From: Kouleothrix aurantiaca
Lineage (GTDB): Bacteria; Chloroflexota; Chloroflexia; Chloroflexales; Roseiflexaceae
Direction of reading: 5' to 3'
Assembly (NCBI GenBank): GCA_001399705.1
Contig: LJCR01000200.1
Span: 1-5,368 of the forward strand
Length of the DNA: 5,368 bases
The position numbers and the translations under genes were made by a program. Position 1 is the first letter of the stretch; every line of letters starts with the position of its first letter. Shown one piece after another: positions 1 through 5,368 of the stretch. Under the pieces are notes generated by a model. That model saw only the letters and a list, made by a program, of their open reading frames with translations. It was not told the DNA's origin and made no database searches.

Positions 1-168
1 CAGACAATTCGTGCGGCACGTCCAGTTCACGGCGGTTGTAGGCGCTGCTGCGGAGTCCGGCTGTGAGCTGCCATTGGCAGCGATCAGCGCGGCCCAAAGC
101 ACCAGGAAAACAAGCACTTTTCTGGCCCAGCGGCTCAGGGTTGCGGTACGGCACGGGCTTGCCTTCAT
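1..168 (-). CDS. N-terminus of a secreted or membrane-anchored protein, function unknown (cut by left edge)
   Basis: An open frame starts at ATG 168-166 and runs off the window after 56 codons without a stop. Upstream is AGAAAGGAAATAATCCT, giving a Shine-Dalgarno core AAGGA nine bases before the ATG. The N-terminus has the layout of a signal peptide: a basic stretch (R7, R13, R16 and K17 among the first 17 residues), a hydrophobic core at about 18-31 (VLVFLVLWAALIAA), then a polar Ser/Pro/Ala-rich stretch with small residues that could hold a signal peptidase I site. There is no clear lipobox cysteine at the expected place. The last visible residues include two cysteines (NWTCRTNCL), which could form a disulfide outside the cytoplasm. 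The mature domain lies outside the window, so no family can be named. An uncleaved N-terminal anchor is the alternative. It is divergent from the DhaL-like gene. Confidence 0.7.
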   Translation of the reverse strand, partial: MKASPCRTATLSRWARKVLVFLVLWAALIAANGSSQPDSAAAPTTAVNWTCRTNCL

Positions 169-281
169 AGGATTATTTCCTTTCTGTTTTGCCGCGCACA
201 TGGCGGCGATAACACTGAACTTCCATGCTGGAATGCTTTACACTATAACGTTGCGCATTACCCGTTTATTACCGGCTAGAT

Positions 282-304
282 ATGCAATGGCACCGACATT
301 GCAT
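282..304. repeat. Inverted repeat ATGCAATG-N7-CATTGCAT, candidate operator
   Basis: Two perfect 8-base arms (282-289 and 297-304) flank a 7-base spacer in the divergent intergenic region. The arm centres are 15 bases apart. The dyad lies just upstream of the -35 region of the promoter proposed for the DhaL-like gene, at about -50 from the inferred transcription start. That position suits an activator or a repressor binding as a dimer. No regulator is identified, and a chance dyad cannot be excluded. Confidence 0.4.
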
Positions 305-309
305 GTGTG

Positions 310-337
310 CTGGCAAAGCCGGCGATCGTGCTATACT
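310..337 (+). promoter_or_regulatory. Predicted sigma70-type promoter of the DhaL-like gene
   Basis: A -10 hexamer TATACT (332-337) is preceded by TGC, which makes an extended -10 (TGnTATACT). A weak -35, CTGGCA (310-315, four of six consensus bases), lies 16 bases upstream. Transcription would begin near 344, leaving an untranslated leader of about 40 bases before the ATG at 385. GCCGGCG (318-324) and CGCCGGC (339-345) flank the -10 as an inverted repeat, but GCCGGC is self-complementary and common in G+C-rich DNA, so this may be incidental. Confidence 0.5.
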
Positions 338-384
338 GCGCCGGCACGGAGGAATTGTGCGAGCCGAGCAGAAAGGACGTTGCG

Positions 385-1278
385 ATGGCTTCAGCAAATG
401 GGTTGGTGGCGCTCTTTGAAGCGATGACGCGGAATCTTGAGCAGGATCGGGCGCATATCAATAGCATCGACCGTGGCGACGGCGACACCGGCGATAATAT
501 GGCGGCGAATTTCCGCCTGATCACAAATTCCTTGCAGAAACAGCTTGGGCAGGGCCACGAAACCGATATTGGCAAGGCGCTGAACCAGGCGGCCAAAACA
601 CTTCAGCACCAGGGGCAGGGCGCAACCGCGCCGATCTACGCGCAGGGGCTGGTTGAAGCTGGCAATCGTTTGGCCGGCCAGACGAATTTTTCACTTGATG
701 ACCTGGTACCGTTGCTGGAAGGCCTGCTAACGGGCGCGAACCAGGCCAGCGGAAATACCCAGGGTGCCGGTTCGCTGATCGATGTATTACTGCCGGGGAT
801 TATGACCTATTTGCAATCGAAGCGCGCTGGCCAATCGGACATGGAGGCGATCTTGACGGCGCTGCTGAATTTGCGGCGTGGGGCTTTTGGCACCGCTCAG
901 TCGCCAACCGGCTATGGGCGCTCCAGTGGAACTGACACGACTGGCCAGATCGACCCGGGCGCGGCAGGCGCGGCGTCGCTGCTGGAAGGATTGTTTGGCG
1001 CCATCCTGCGCCAGGTATTGCAGGGCGGCGGCTTGGGTGGCCTGGCCGGCGGCCTTCCGCAGCAGCAACCAGCGCCACACAATCTCCCATCCGGGCGCAC
1101 TTCGCCCCAGCCCGCCCCACAAACCATCCCGTCGAGCGGCGACAATCCATTCCCGCTGCCCAATTTGCCGGGCGGCCTCGGCGACTTGCTGGGTGGCTTG
1201 CTGGGCGGCGGTGGGCAATCCGCGCCCGATAGCTCCTCTTCGTCGGGCACTGACCTGAGCAAGCATAAATATACCTAG
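385..1278 (+). CDS. DhaL-like (DAK2) domain protein with a Gly/Pro/Gln/Leu-rich C-terminal tail
   Basis: This 297-residue protein carries a DAK2 domain, the ATP-binding half of dihydroxyacetone kinases (DhaL) and fatty-acid kinases (FakA). Residues 27-38 (NSIDRGDGDTGD) match the Mg-nucleotide loop, with acidic residues D29, D32 and D34. Residues 77-91 (QGQGATAPIYAQGLV) match the DhaL GGASGPLxG segment. Residues 127-138 (GAGSLIDVLLPG) match the GDKTMxDxxxP region, and IDPGAAGAASLL (189-200) matches the C-terminal QDPGATS loop, so the fold appears complete by about residue 213. Compared with DhaL (LDxxIGDxDHG), the first Asp is two residues closer to the second and His is replaced by Thr. Residues 214-297 are low-complexity with GLGG-type blocks, a Pro/Gln linker and a Ser run. 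The start at 385 has AAAGGA seven bases upstream; an earlier in-frame GTG at 307 precedes the predicted promoter and is unlikely. No DhaK, DegV or PTS partner is present, so the phosphoryl substrate is unknown. A non-catalytic nucleotide-binding role is possible. Confidence 0.8.
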   Translation: MASANGLVALFEAMTRNLEQDRAHINSIDRGDGDTGDNMAANFRLITNSLQKQLGQGHETDIGKALNQAAKTLQHQGQGATAPIYAQGLVEAGNRLAGQTNFSLDDLVPLLEGLLTGANQASGNTQGAGSLIDVLLPGIMTYLQSKRAGQSDMEAILTALLNLRRGAFGTAQSPTGYGRSSGTDTTGQIDPGAAGAASLLEGLFGAILRQVLQGGGLGGLAGGLPQQQPAPHNLPSGRTSPQPAPQTIPSSGDNPFPLPNLPGGLGDLLGGLLGGGGQSAPDSSSSSGTDLSKHKYT

Positions 1279-1334
1279 CTTACAGCGAATTCACCCGCAC
1301 CCGCGAAAGCATTCACCCTGCAATTGCAGCAAAC

Positions 1335-1374
1335 AGCCCGCTACGTCGGCATAGTTCGACGTAGCGGGCTTTTT
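1335..1374 (+). terminator. Intrinsic terminator after the DhaL-like gene
   Basis: A perfect 14-bp stem (AGCCCGCTACGTCG at 1335-1348 with CGACGTAGCGGGCT at 1357-1370) closes an 8-base loop and runs straight into a TTTTT tract. It lies 57 bases after the stop codon and separates this transcript from the histidine kinase gene. Confidence 0.92.
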
Positions 1375-1425
1375 GGCTTTCTGTTGCCGTATTGTAATGC
1401 AAAGTAGAGGGCTTGCGCGCTCAAG

Positions 1426-1431
1426 TATAAT
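1426..1431 (+). promoter_or_regulatory. Candidate -10 element for the histidine kinase gene
   Basis: A consensus TATAAT sits in a locally A+T-rich stretch 49 bases before the kinase ATG and after the upstream terminator, so it is well placed. No convincing -35 hexamer lies 15-19 bases upstream, and there is no extended -10 TGn. If used, it probably needs an activator or an alternative sigma factor. Confidence 0.4.
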
Positions 1432-1480
1432 AAACTTCCACTATGAAATTCGTTTGTTAAATAATGTCAGAGAGTAGAGC

Positions 1481-3775
1481 ATGAGCGCACTGCCTTCGAT
1501 CTCGCTATATGCCATCGCAACGCTCTCGTCGCTCGCTTTAGCCTTGTATGGCTGGCAGCGCCGGACGCTTGAAGCACGACCATTTAGCTGGCTGATGGCG
1601 GCGGTGGCGTTTTGGTCGCTCTGCCATACCCTGAGTGTAGCAAGTGCAACGCCCGAACAGGCTTTGCTGTGGGCACAGATTCAGTACGCCGGCATTGTGG
1701 CGGTGGGGCCGTGCTGGTTATTATTCGCGCTAGCGTACTCAAAGCGCTGGCAGTATGTCACCCGCCTTGTGGTGGCGCTGTTGCTTGTGCCGCCGCTGCT
1801 AGCCTATGCTGTAGTGCTGACTAACGGCTGGCACTTCCTGTGGTGGAGCGAGGTGCGCCCCGACCTGAGCCGGCCATTTGTAGCCATTGCCGTGCAGCGC
1901 GCGCCATTGTTCTGGCTGCACACGCTGTATTCGTATACATGCGTTGTCGCTGGCATGGCGTTCTTTATCTATACTATGACTCAATCGCGCCTGCTGTATC
2001 GCAGCCAGGCCCAAATGGTTGTGCTGGGCGCGATGTTCCCAATTATCGGTAATATTGCGCACTTGATGGGCGTGCAGGTACGCGCCGTGGACGACCCAAC
2101 GCCATTGCTGTTTACGGCCTCGGGCGCGCTGATGTTCTATGCGACGCGGCATTTCCACTTGCTGAGTTTAACGCCGAGTGCGCAGCAGGGAATTGCCGAC
2201 GACCTGCCAGATGGCTTGATCGTGCTCGATCATCGCAGGGTGATCGCAACCCTGAACCCAGCCGCAATGCGCTTGCTCCAGGCACCGGCCGATGTCTGGC
2301 TGGGGCGCAGTTTTCATGAGCTGGCCGACTTTTCACCGCTCGCGGCCGCGATCGAACCGATCTGGCCCGAGCCAGGCGCGCCGCTCGCTACAAGCGTGCG
2401 CTACAGTGCAGGTGCAAATCTCTCGGTGGCCGAGGTACGGTTGCGCCCGATTGGCGCCGGGCGCGGGCAGGATGGCACGCTGTTGCTGCTTCGCGATGTC
2501 ACAGATCGCACCACGATGGAGCAGCAGCTTGAACGGCGGCTCAGCGAGCTGACCTTGATCAGCCAGATTGCCAGCGTGGCAAACGCCGCAACCCATACAG
2601 AAGTGCTGATGCGCACGATCACGGGCGAGATCGCTAGCACGATGCAATGGGATCGGGTGATGATCGGCCTGCTGCAAGGCGATCGGACGACGCTGCACCT
2701 GGTGGCCGATTCGACACCGGCCGGCGCGCCGCCTGTGTTCACGGATACGTATATTACCGAGCGTGATTTTGGCACAATTTTTGAAAGCATCCATAGCGGC
2801 GTGCCGCGGCAACTTTCGATTTCGGACGCGACATTGCATGGCAGCAGCACGGCGGCAGCGCTCCAGCGCCTGGGGCTACAAACAATGATGCTTATTCCGC
2901 TGACGCATCGCAGGCAGGCACTGGGCGTGCTGGCCGTTGGCTATATCGACGAGCAGGCTATTGATCGGCAAGATCTGCGCCTGTATGAAATGATTGGCCA
3001 GCTTGTGAGCGATGCGATCACGCGCGCACGGCTTTATGAAGCGGCAAACGAGGCCAGTGCGCTGAAATCGGTCTTTCTGGCCACAGTGAGCCACGAGCTG
3101 CGCACGCCGCTGACGTCGATCATTGGCTATGCCGACATGCTCGATCAGGGCGTGTTTGGCCCGCTGCCTGAACGCACGCTTGAGCCGGTTGAACACGTGC
3201 GTCGTAATGGCCAGATGCTCCTCCAGCTGATCAACGACATTCTCGATTTTTCGAAGATGGAGGCCGGCCACCTGAATGTTGATCTGTACCCGGTGGATGT
3301 GACCTCGGTGATACACAGTGTGGCTAGTACATTGCAGCCGCAGCTGCGCGCACGCAACCTGACGCTGGAGCTTGACCTTGCGCCGGGCCTGCCGCTGGCG
3401 CGCGCAAATAGCGGGCGGCTTGAGCAGATTGTGACCAACCTGCTGGCCAATGCGGTGAAATTTACCGAGCAGGGCTTTATTCGCGTGCATACCGAGGCTC
3501 GTGATGATCAGGTGAGCATTCGCATTCAGGATACTGGAATCGGCATTGCGGCCGAGCAGCTTGGGCGGATTTTCCAGCCGTTTCACCAGATCGATAACCA
3601 GCTCACCCGCCGCTTTGGCGGCACTGGCCTGGGCCTTGCCATCACACGCCGCCTGACCGAGCTGATGCAGGGCGAAATTAGTGTTGAGAGCGCGCTGGGT
3701 CAGGGCGCGACGTTTACCTGTACCTTTCCGGTAGCAACGCTTGATGTGCTGCAAGCGCGGGAAGCAAACTTCTAA
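1481..3775 (+). CDS. Membrane sensor histidine kinase: 7TM-PAS-GAF-HisKA-HATPase
   Basis: This 764-residue two-component sensor kinase is complete. Seven hydrophobic helices fill the N-terminus (about 5-24, 36-56, 66-88, 94-114, 142-166, 176-198, 206-228), resembling the N-terminal 7TM domain of some histidine kinases. A PAS domain follows at about 234-345 ([25 protein letters not shown]). A short signalling helix (344-358) leads to a GAF domain at about 357-518 ([18 protein letters not shown]). HisKA has the H-box VSHELRTPL with phospho-acceptor H538. The ATPase has N-box N653 and N657 (NLLANAVKF), G1 box DTGIGIA (684-690), the F-box-like IFQPFHQ and G2 box GGTGLGLA (713-720), so all catalytic motifs are present. 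There is no receiver domain and no adjacent regulator gene, so the partner is unknown. The start is well fixed: an in-frame TAG lies at 1475-1477 and ATG 1481 is the first start after it. The ribosome site is weak (AGAGAG, about nine bases upstream). The ligands of the 7TM, PAS and GAF domains cannot be read from sequence. Confidence 0.95.
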   Translation: MSALPSISLYAIATLSSLALALYGWQRRTLEARPFSWLMAAVAFWSLCHTLSVASATPEQALLWAQIQYAGIVAVGPCWLLFALAYSKRWQYVTRLVVALLLVPPLLAYAVVLTNGWHFLWWSEVRPDLSRPFVAIAVQRAPLFWLHTLYSYTCVVAGMAFFIYTMTQSRLLYRSQAQMVVLGAMFPIIGNIAHLMGVQVRAVDDPTPLLFTASGALMFYATRHFHLLSLTPSAQQGIADDLPDGLIVLDHRRVIATLNPAAMRLLQAPADVWLGRSFHELADFSPLAAAIEPIWPEPGAPLATSVRYSAGANLSVAEVRLRPIGAGRGQDGTLLLLRDVTDRTTMEQQLERRLSELTLISQIASVANAATHTEVLMRTITGEIASTMQWDRVMIGLLQGDRTTLHLVADSTPAGAPPVFTDTYITERDFGTIFESIHSGVPRQLSISDATLHGSSTAAALQRLGLQTMMLIPLTHRRQALGVLAVGYIDEQAIDRQDLRLYEMIGQLVSDAITRARLYEAANEASALKSVFLATVSHELRTPLTSIIGYADMLDQGVFGPLPERTLEPVEHVRRNGQMLLQLINDILDFSKMEAGHLNVDLYPVDVTSVIHSVASTLQPQLRARNLTLELDLAPGLPLARANSGRLEQIVTNLLANAVKFTEQGFIRVHTEARDDQVSIRIQDTGIGIAAEQLGRIFQPFHQIDNQLTRRFGGTGLGLAITRRLTELMQGEISVESALGQGATFTCTFPVATLDVLQAREANF

Positions 3776-3809
3776 CGGGCTTGGCAGTTTGGTACCATGC
3801 CACTAACGA

Positions 3810-3850
3810 CGCCCCCGCCAGCGCGTACAAAAGACGCATTGGCGGGGGCG
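3810..3850. terminator. G+C-rich hairpin between convergent genes, possible bidirectional terminator
   Basis: CGCCCCCGCCA (3810-3820) pairs perfectly with TGGCGGGGGCG (3840-3850). A further inner stem GCGT/ACGC (3823-3826 with 3834-3837) closes a 7-base loop, after a 2x2 internal loop. It lies 35 bases after the kinase stop and 31 bases after the V4R stop, about midway between the two convergent genes. Neither strand has a T-tract beyond the stem, so it is not a canonical intrinsic terminator. It could still block read-through or stabilise both 3' ends. Confidence 0.55.
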
Positions 3851-3881
3851 CTCGCATGCCCACACATATTGCCGATACGGG

Positions 3882-4343
3882 TTAAAAAGTTACCGGCTCG
3901 ATCTGATATACGCATGCTTCGGCACCACACGCGCTGCACACGCTTTCCGTACCGCGCATTTGCGCGCCCGTGATGCCGTGAAGCGCGCCCACGAAAACGC
4001 CCATGGTGAACGCGCAGAGAGGTTCGCTCGACTCCTGGCCGGTGGTGCAGGCCCCCTCACGTATGTGCACTGTATAGCCACCACTGTCAGACGGGGCAAT
4101 GCTATTGACGACGCAGAGCCGCGTACCGTCGGCGCCAAGCGCTGCAGCCAGGGTACGTTGGATCGTTGCTGCGTCTTGTGTTGTGCCGAGCAAGCCCAGG
4201 CTTTCGACCAGATCATAGCCGCGCTTGCGGCCGGCTGCCACAATTGGCGCCCGGCCAGCGACTTCCTCTGTTCCAACGCGGAGATACTGGAAACACGCCA
4301 GATTCATGAATTGCCCAAGGGTTGCGCGTTCGTCGCCTGCCAT
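3882..4343 (-). CDS. V4R-domain (4-vinyl reductase family) protein, putative small-molecule sensor
   Basis: This 153-residue protein appears to be one V4R domain. The C-terminal half carries the family signature: a hydrophobic, glycine-rich segment (FTMGVFVGALHGITG, 112-126) followed by E133-xx-C136-xxx-G140-xxx-C144-x-Y146, the E..C...G...C.F/Y pattern. C139 adds a third cysteine to this cluster, and C99 and C110 lie just before it, so metal or thiol chemistry is conceivable. V4R domains occur in BchJ-type proteins and in the sensor modules of regulators such as XylR/DmpR and are thought to bind small molecules; the ligand here is unknown. The start at ATG 4343 is supported by TAAGGAGC with AAGGAG ten bases upstream; an in-frame TTG ten codons earlier would put that ribosome site inside the gene. 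It lies 75 bases downstream of the Roadblock gene on the same strand, probably in one operon. An enzymatic role is unlikely without a partner. Confidence 0.85.
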   Translation of the reverse strand: MAGDERATLGQFMNLACFQYLRVGTEEVAGRAPIVAAGRKRGYDLVESLGLLGTTQDAATIQRTLAAALGADGTRLCVVNSIAPSDSGGYTVHIREGACTTGQESSEPLCAFTMGVFVGALHGITGAQMRGTESVCSACGAEACVYQIEPVTF

Positions 4344-4352
4344 AAGTTCACT

Positions 4353-4360
4353 GCTCCTTA
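4353..4360 (-). promoter_or_regulatory. Ribosome binding site that fixes the V4R start
   Basis: On the minus strand TAAGGAGC stands upstream of ATG 4343-4341, with ten bases between AAGGAG and the ATG. It is the strongest Shine-Dalgarno match near this gene. The TAA in it is also the stop of a 12-codon open frame beginning at 4396. Confidence 0.75.
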
Positions 4361-4406
4361 TATTTCTGGGCAAACGGGGTGGGTTTCAGCCGGCATCACT
4401 CCTCTT

Positions 4407-4440
4407 GATCTGCCAGATCTACAAAATAATCTGGCTGATC
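4407..4440 (-). repeat. Hairpin over the Roadblock stop codon and the operon junction
   Basis: The 12-base arms 4407-4418 (GATCTGCCAGAT) and 4429-4440 (ATCTGGCTGATC) are complementary except for one T-T mismatch and close a 10-base loop. The Roadblock stop codon (4421-4419) lies in the loop. No T-tract follows on the minus strand, so simple termination is unlikely. It could instead protect the upstream mRNA or tune expression of the V4R gene relative to the Roadblock gene. Confidence 0.5.
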
Positions 4441-4793
4441 GCCGTCGCCGCGTCGCGCGCTTCGATCCGCACCATGCCGAGGTTTGCGCCTTGCTTCAAA
4501 TTCACCGCCAGCATCGCCTGGTTGCCGGCTGGCAGCACAATAAACAGGCCGGCGTTCGATTTCAAAATCGCTTCTTCTGTCGCGCCCATTTTCAGCTCAG
4601 TCGAGACGCGCCGGCTGACGCCAACCATGGTGGCTGCAACCGCGCCAACCCGGTCGGCGTTGATATCGCTGGACATCCGGCTCGCCAGAACAATACCATC
4701 CATGCTTACTGCAACACTGCCGCTGATATCTGCCCCACCCTGTGCCGAAAGGCGCTCAAGAATAGAAAGGACTTGCTCTTGTCGAGTTGCCAT
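4419..4793 (-). CDS. Roadblock/LC7 domain protein (MglB-like)
   Basis: The 124-residue product is a single Roadblock/LC7 domain. It has the family pattern: an N-terminal helix (about 3-18), a strand and turn in GSVAVSMDGIVLASRM (25-40), a long central helix rich in Ala and Val ending in VSRRVSTELKMG, a strand pair around AILKSNAGLFIVLPAG and AMLAVNLKQGANLGMVRIE, and a C-terminal helix. Length is normal for a stand-alone bacterial member. Bacterial Roadblock proteins such as MglB dimerise and act on small Ras-like GTPases of the MglA type, in the cytoplasm. No GTPase gene is in the window, so the partner is unknown. The start at 4793 has AAAGGAAA upstream, with eleven bases between AGGA and the ATG. 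It is the first gene of the probable operon with the V4R gene, which suggests a shared signalling job. It could also be a GTPase-independent scaffold. Confidence 0.88.
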   Translation of the reverse strand: MATRQEQVLSILERLSAQGGADISGSVAVSMDGIVLASRMSSDINADRVGAVAATMVGVSRRVSTELKMGATEEAILKSNAGLFIVLPAGNQAMLAVNLKQGANLGMVRIEARDAATAISQIIL

Positions 4794-4901
4794 GGTGCGC
4801 TGTTTCCTTTCAATGCGTTACGGGCATTACGAACGAAACACGTTGCTCGTATGCTAGTGTACTGCGCACATAGCCGGCATTTGATAAAATCTTGGAACGT
4901 G

Positions 4902-4910
4902 ATTGTAGCA
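4902..4910 (-). promoter_or_regulatory. Candidate extended -10 promoter of the Roadblock-V4R operon
   Basis: On the minus strand TGCTACAAT gives an extended -10 (TGn) with hexamer TACAAT at 4907-4902. The -35 region at the right spacing is A-rich and does not match TTGACA. Transcription would begin near 4895, leaving a leader of about 100 bases before the ATG at 4793. It sits between the amt terminator and the operon, where a promoter is required. Confidence 0.4.
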
Positions 4911-4948
4911 ACTTGTCGTCGGCATTTTATGGATGCGCTGCCTGTGCT

Positions 4949-4985
4949 TGCCGCTAATCGGCACTGTTTGTATCGCAGATGCGAT
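4949..4985. repeat. Two small adjacent dyads upstream of the Roadblock operon promoter
   Basis: TGCCG-CTAAT-CGGCA (4949-4963) and ATCGC-AGAT-GCGAT (4972-4985) are two perfect 5-bp inverted repeats, nine bases apart, between the amt terminator and the predicted promoter. They could be protein-binding sites, but repeats this short also arise by chance. Confidence 0.2.
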
Positions 4986-5003
4986 TGCCTGCGGTACAAC
5001 GCG

Positions 5004-5041
5004 CAAAAATAGCAGCAGGCGATCAATGATCGCCTGCTGCT
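5004..5041 (-). terminator. Intrinsic terminator of the ammonium transporter gene
   Basis: A perfect 15-bp inverted repeat (5011-5025 with 5027-5041) is followed on the minus strand by ATTTTTG. The real loop probably opens the innermost pairs because only one base separates the arms. It begins 31 bases after the amt stop codon. On the plus strand no T-tract follows the stem, so its direction is clear. Confidence 0.93.
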
Positions 5042-5072
5042 GTGCGAAAGAAGTGTGAGATGTGCGCGAAAG

Positions 5073-5368
5073 CTATGCCTGCGAGGGGCTGCCGATCGCG
5101 CCGGCCGGCACCGCCGCGACAGGCGCCTCAGCGCCAGGCAGCAGGTCGGGGTAGGCCACCGCGCCGTGCTCGCCGAAGTCGAGCCCTTCGATCTCTTCCT
5201 GCGGAGTCACGCGCAGGCCAACCGTGCGCTTCAGCACGTAGAACATAACGCCACAGGTGGCGGCCGACCACAGGCCCACGCCCACCACGCCGACGATCTG
5301 GGCCAGCAGCAGGTCGAAGCCGCCGCCCGCCAGCAGGCCGGTGGTGCCCGTGTTGCCAGGGATGGTGG
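5073..5368 (-). CDS. amt: Ammonium transporter Amt, C-terminal part (cut by right edge)
   Basis: The last 97 residues of an Amt/MEP/Rh-family ammonium channel are visible, ending at TAG 5075-5073; the 5' part lies beyond the window. Visible residues 14-48 include the GLLAGGG segment and the last transmembrane helix (LLLAQIVGVVGVGLW onward). Next comes the conserved cytosolic regulatory tail, GLRVTPQEEIEGLDFGEHG (about 49-67) followed by AYPD. In characterised Amt proteins this tail couples the trimer subunits and supports gating by PII proteins. The final stretch of about 25 residues after AYPD is an Ala/Pro/Gly-rich extension with no recognised motif. The gene is more G+C-rich at third codon positions than its neighbours, which may reflect high expression. 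No glnK/PII gene follows; a terminator does. Confidence 0.95.
   Translation of the reverse strand, partial: TIPGNTGTTGLLAGGGFDLLLAQIVGVVGVGLWSAATCGVMFYVLKRTVGLRVTPQEEIEGLDFGEHGAVAYPDLLPGAEAPVAAVPAGAIGSPSQA

Noticed and set aside
242..265. TTTACA and TATAAC/TATAGT as promoters for the divergent genes
   Set aside because: No acceptable partner hexamer lies at 15-19 bases in either direction.
318..345. GCCGGCG/CGCCGGC inverted repeat around the -10 as an operator
   Set aside because: GCCGGC is itself palindromic and common in G+C-rich DNA, so two copies nearby are weak evidence of a designed site.
307..384. A longer N-terminus for the DhaL-like protein from GTG 307
   Set aside because: The predicted -10 box (332-337) and the good ribosome site before ATG 385 both lie inside this extension.
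11..427. A 138-codon plus-strand open frame across the left intergenic region
   Set aside because: It is antisense to the signal-peptide start, crosses the promoter and dyad, and overlaps the DhaL-like gene start in another frame.
787..1266. Several overlapping open frames antisense to and in another frame of the DhaL-like gene
   Set aside because: They mirror the G+C-rich low-complexity tail. The plus-strand frame has the ribosome site, promoter, domain match and terminator.
2876..3754. A 292-codon open frame antisense to the kinase catalytic domains
   Set aside because: The opposite strand encodes intact H, N, G1 and G2 boxes; the antisense product resembles no family I know.
3960..5012. 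A 350-codon open frame on the plus strand over the Roadblock-V4R operon
   Set aside because: It is antisense to two genes with clear families, has no ribosome site, has Arg/Cys/His-rich composition typical of a shadow frame, and runs through the operon promoter region and into the amt terminator.
1..5368. CRISPR array, tRNA, insertion sequence or attachment site
   Set aside because: I saw no regularly spaced direct repeats, no cloverleaf-like sequence, no transposase motif and no long terminal inverted repeats.

Overview
The window looks like a G+C-rich bacterial chromosome segment. It holds six protein genes: four complete and one cut by each edge. The mix suggests a Chloroflexota-like bacterium: a 7TM-PAS-GAF histidine kinase, a Roadblock/LC7 protein paired with a V4R protein, and a stand-alone DhaL-like protein. 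This is inference from gene content, not a taxonomic proof. I see no phage, transposon, tRNA, rRNA or CRISPR signature, and no stretch over 300 bases lacks a gene.

Layout. (1) 1-168, minus: the N-terminus of a secreted or membrane-anchored protein of unknown function, running off the left edge. (2) 169-384: a divergent intergenic region with an 8-bp inverted repeat and an extended -10 promoter pointing right. (3) 385-1278, plus: a complete DhaL-like (DAK2) domain followed by a Gly/Pro/Gln/Leu-rich tail, closed by a strong intrinsic terminator. (4) 1481-3775, plus: a membrane histidine kinase with seven predicted transmembrane helices, PAS, GAF, HisKA and HATPase domains, and no receiver domain. 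(5) 3776-3881: a convergent intergenic region with a very G+C-rich hairpin. (6) 4793 down to 3882, minus: a probable two-gene operon, Roadblock/LC7 then V4R, with a hairpin over the junction. (7) 5368 down to 5073, minus: the C-terminus of an Amt ammonium transporter, followed by a textbook intrinsic terminator.

How the genes relate. The Roadblock and V4R genes probably act together. Roadblock proteins are platforms or regulators for small Ras-like GTPases, and V4R domains are predicted small-molecule sensors, so the pair looks like a sensing and scaffold module whose GTPase is encoded elsewhere. The histidine kinase has no response regulator in view and ends facing this pair across a hairpin, so a functional link is possible but not shown. 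The DhaL-like protein has no DhaK or PTS partner here. The ammonium transporter is a separate unit; no PII gene lies downstream of it within the window.

Nothing here is clearly a new system. The items most worth a second look are the DhaL-like protein with its altered metal-binding loop and low-complexity tail, the orphan Roadblock-V4R pair with its structured junction, and the inverted repeat in front of the DhaL-like gene.
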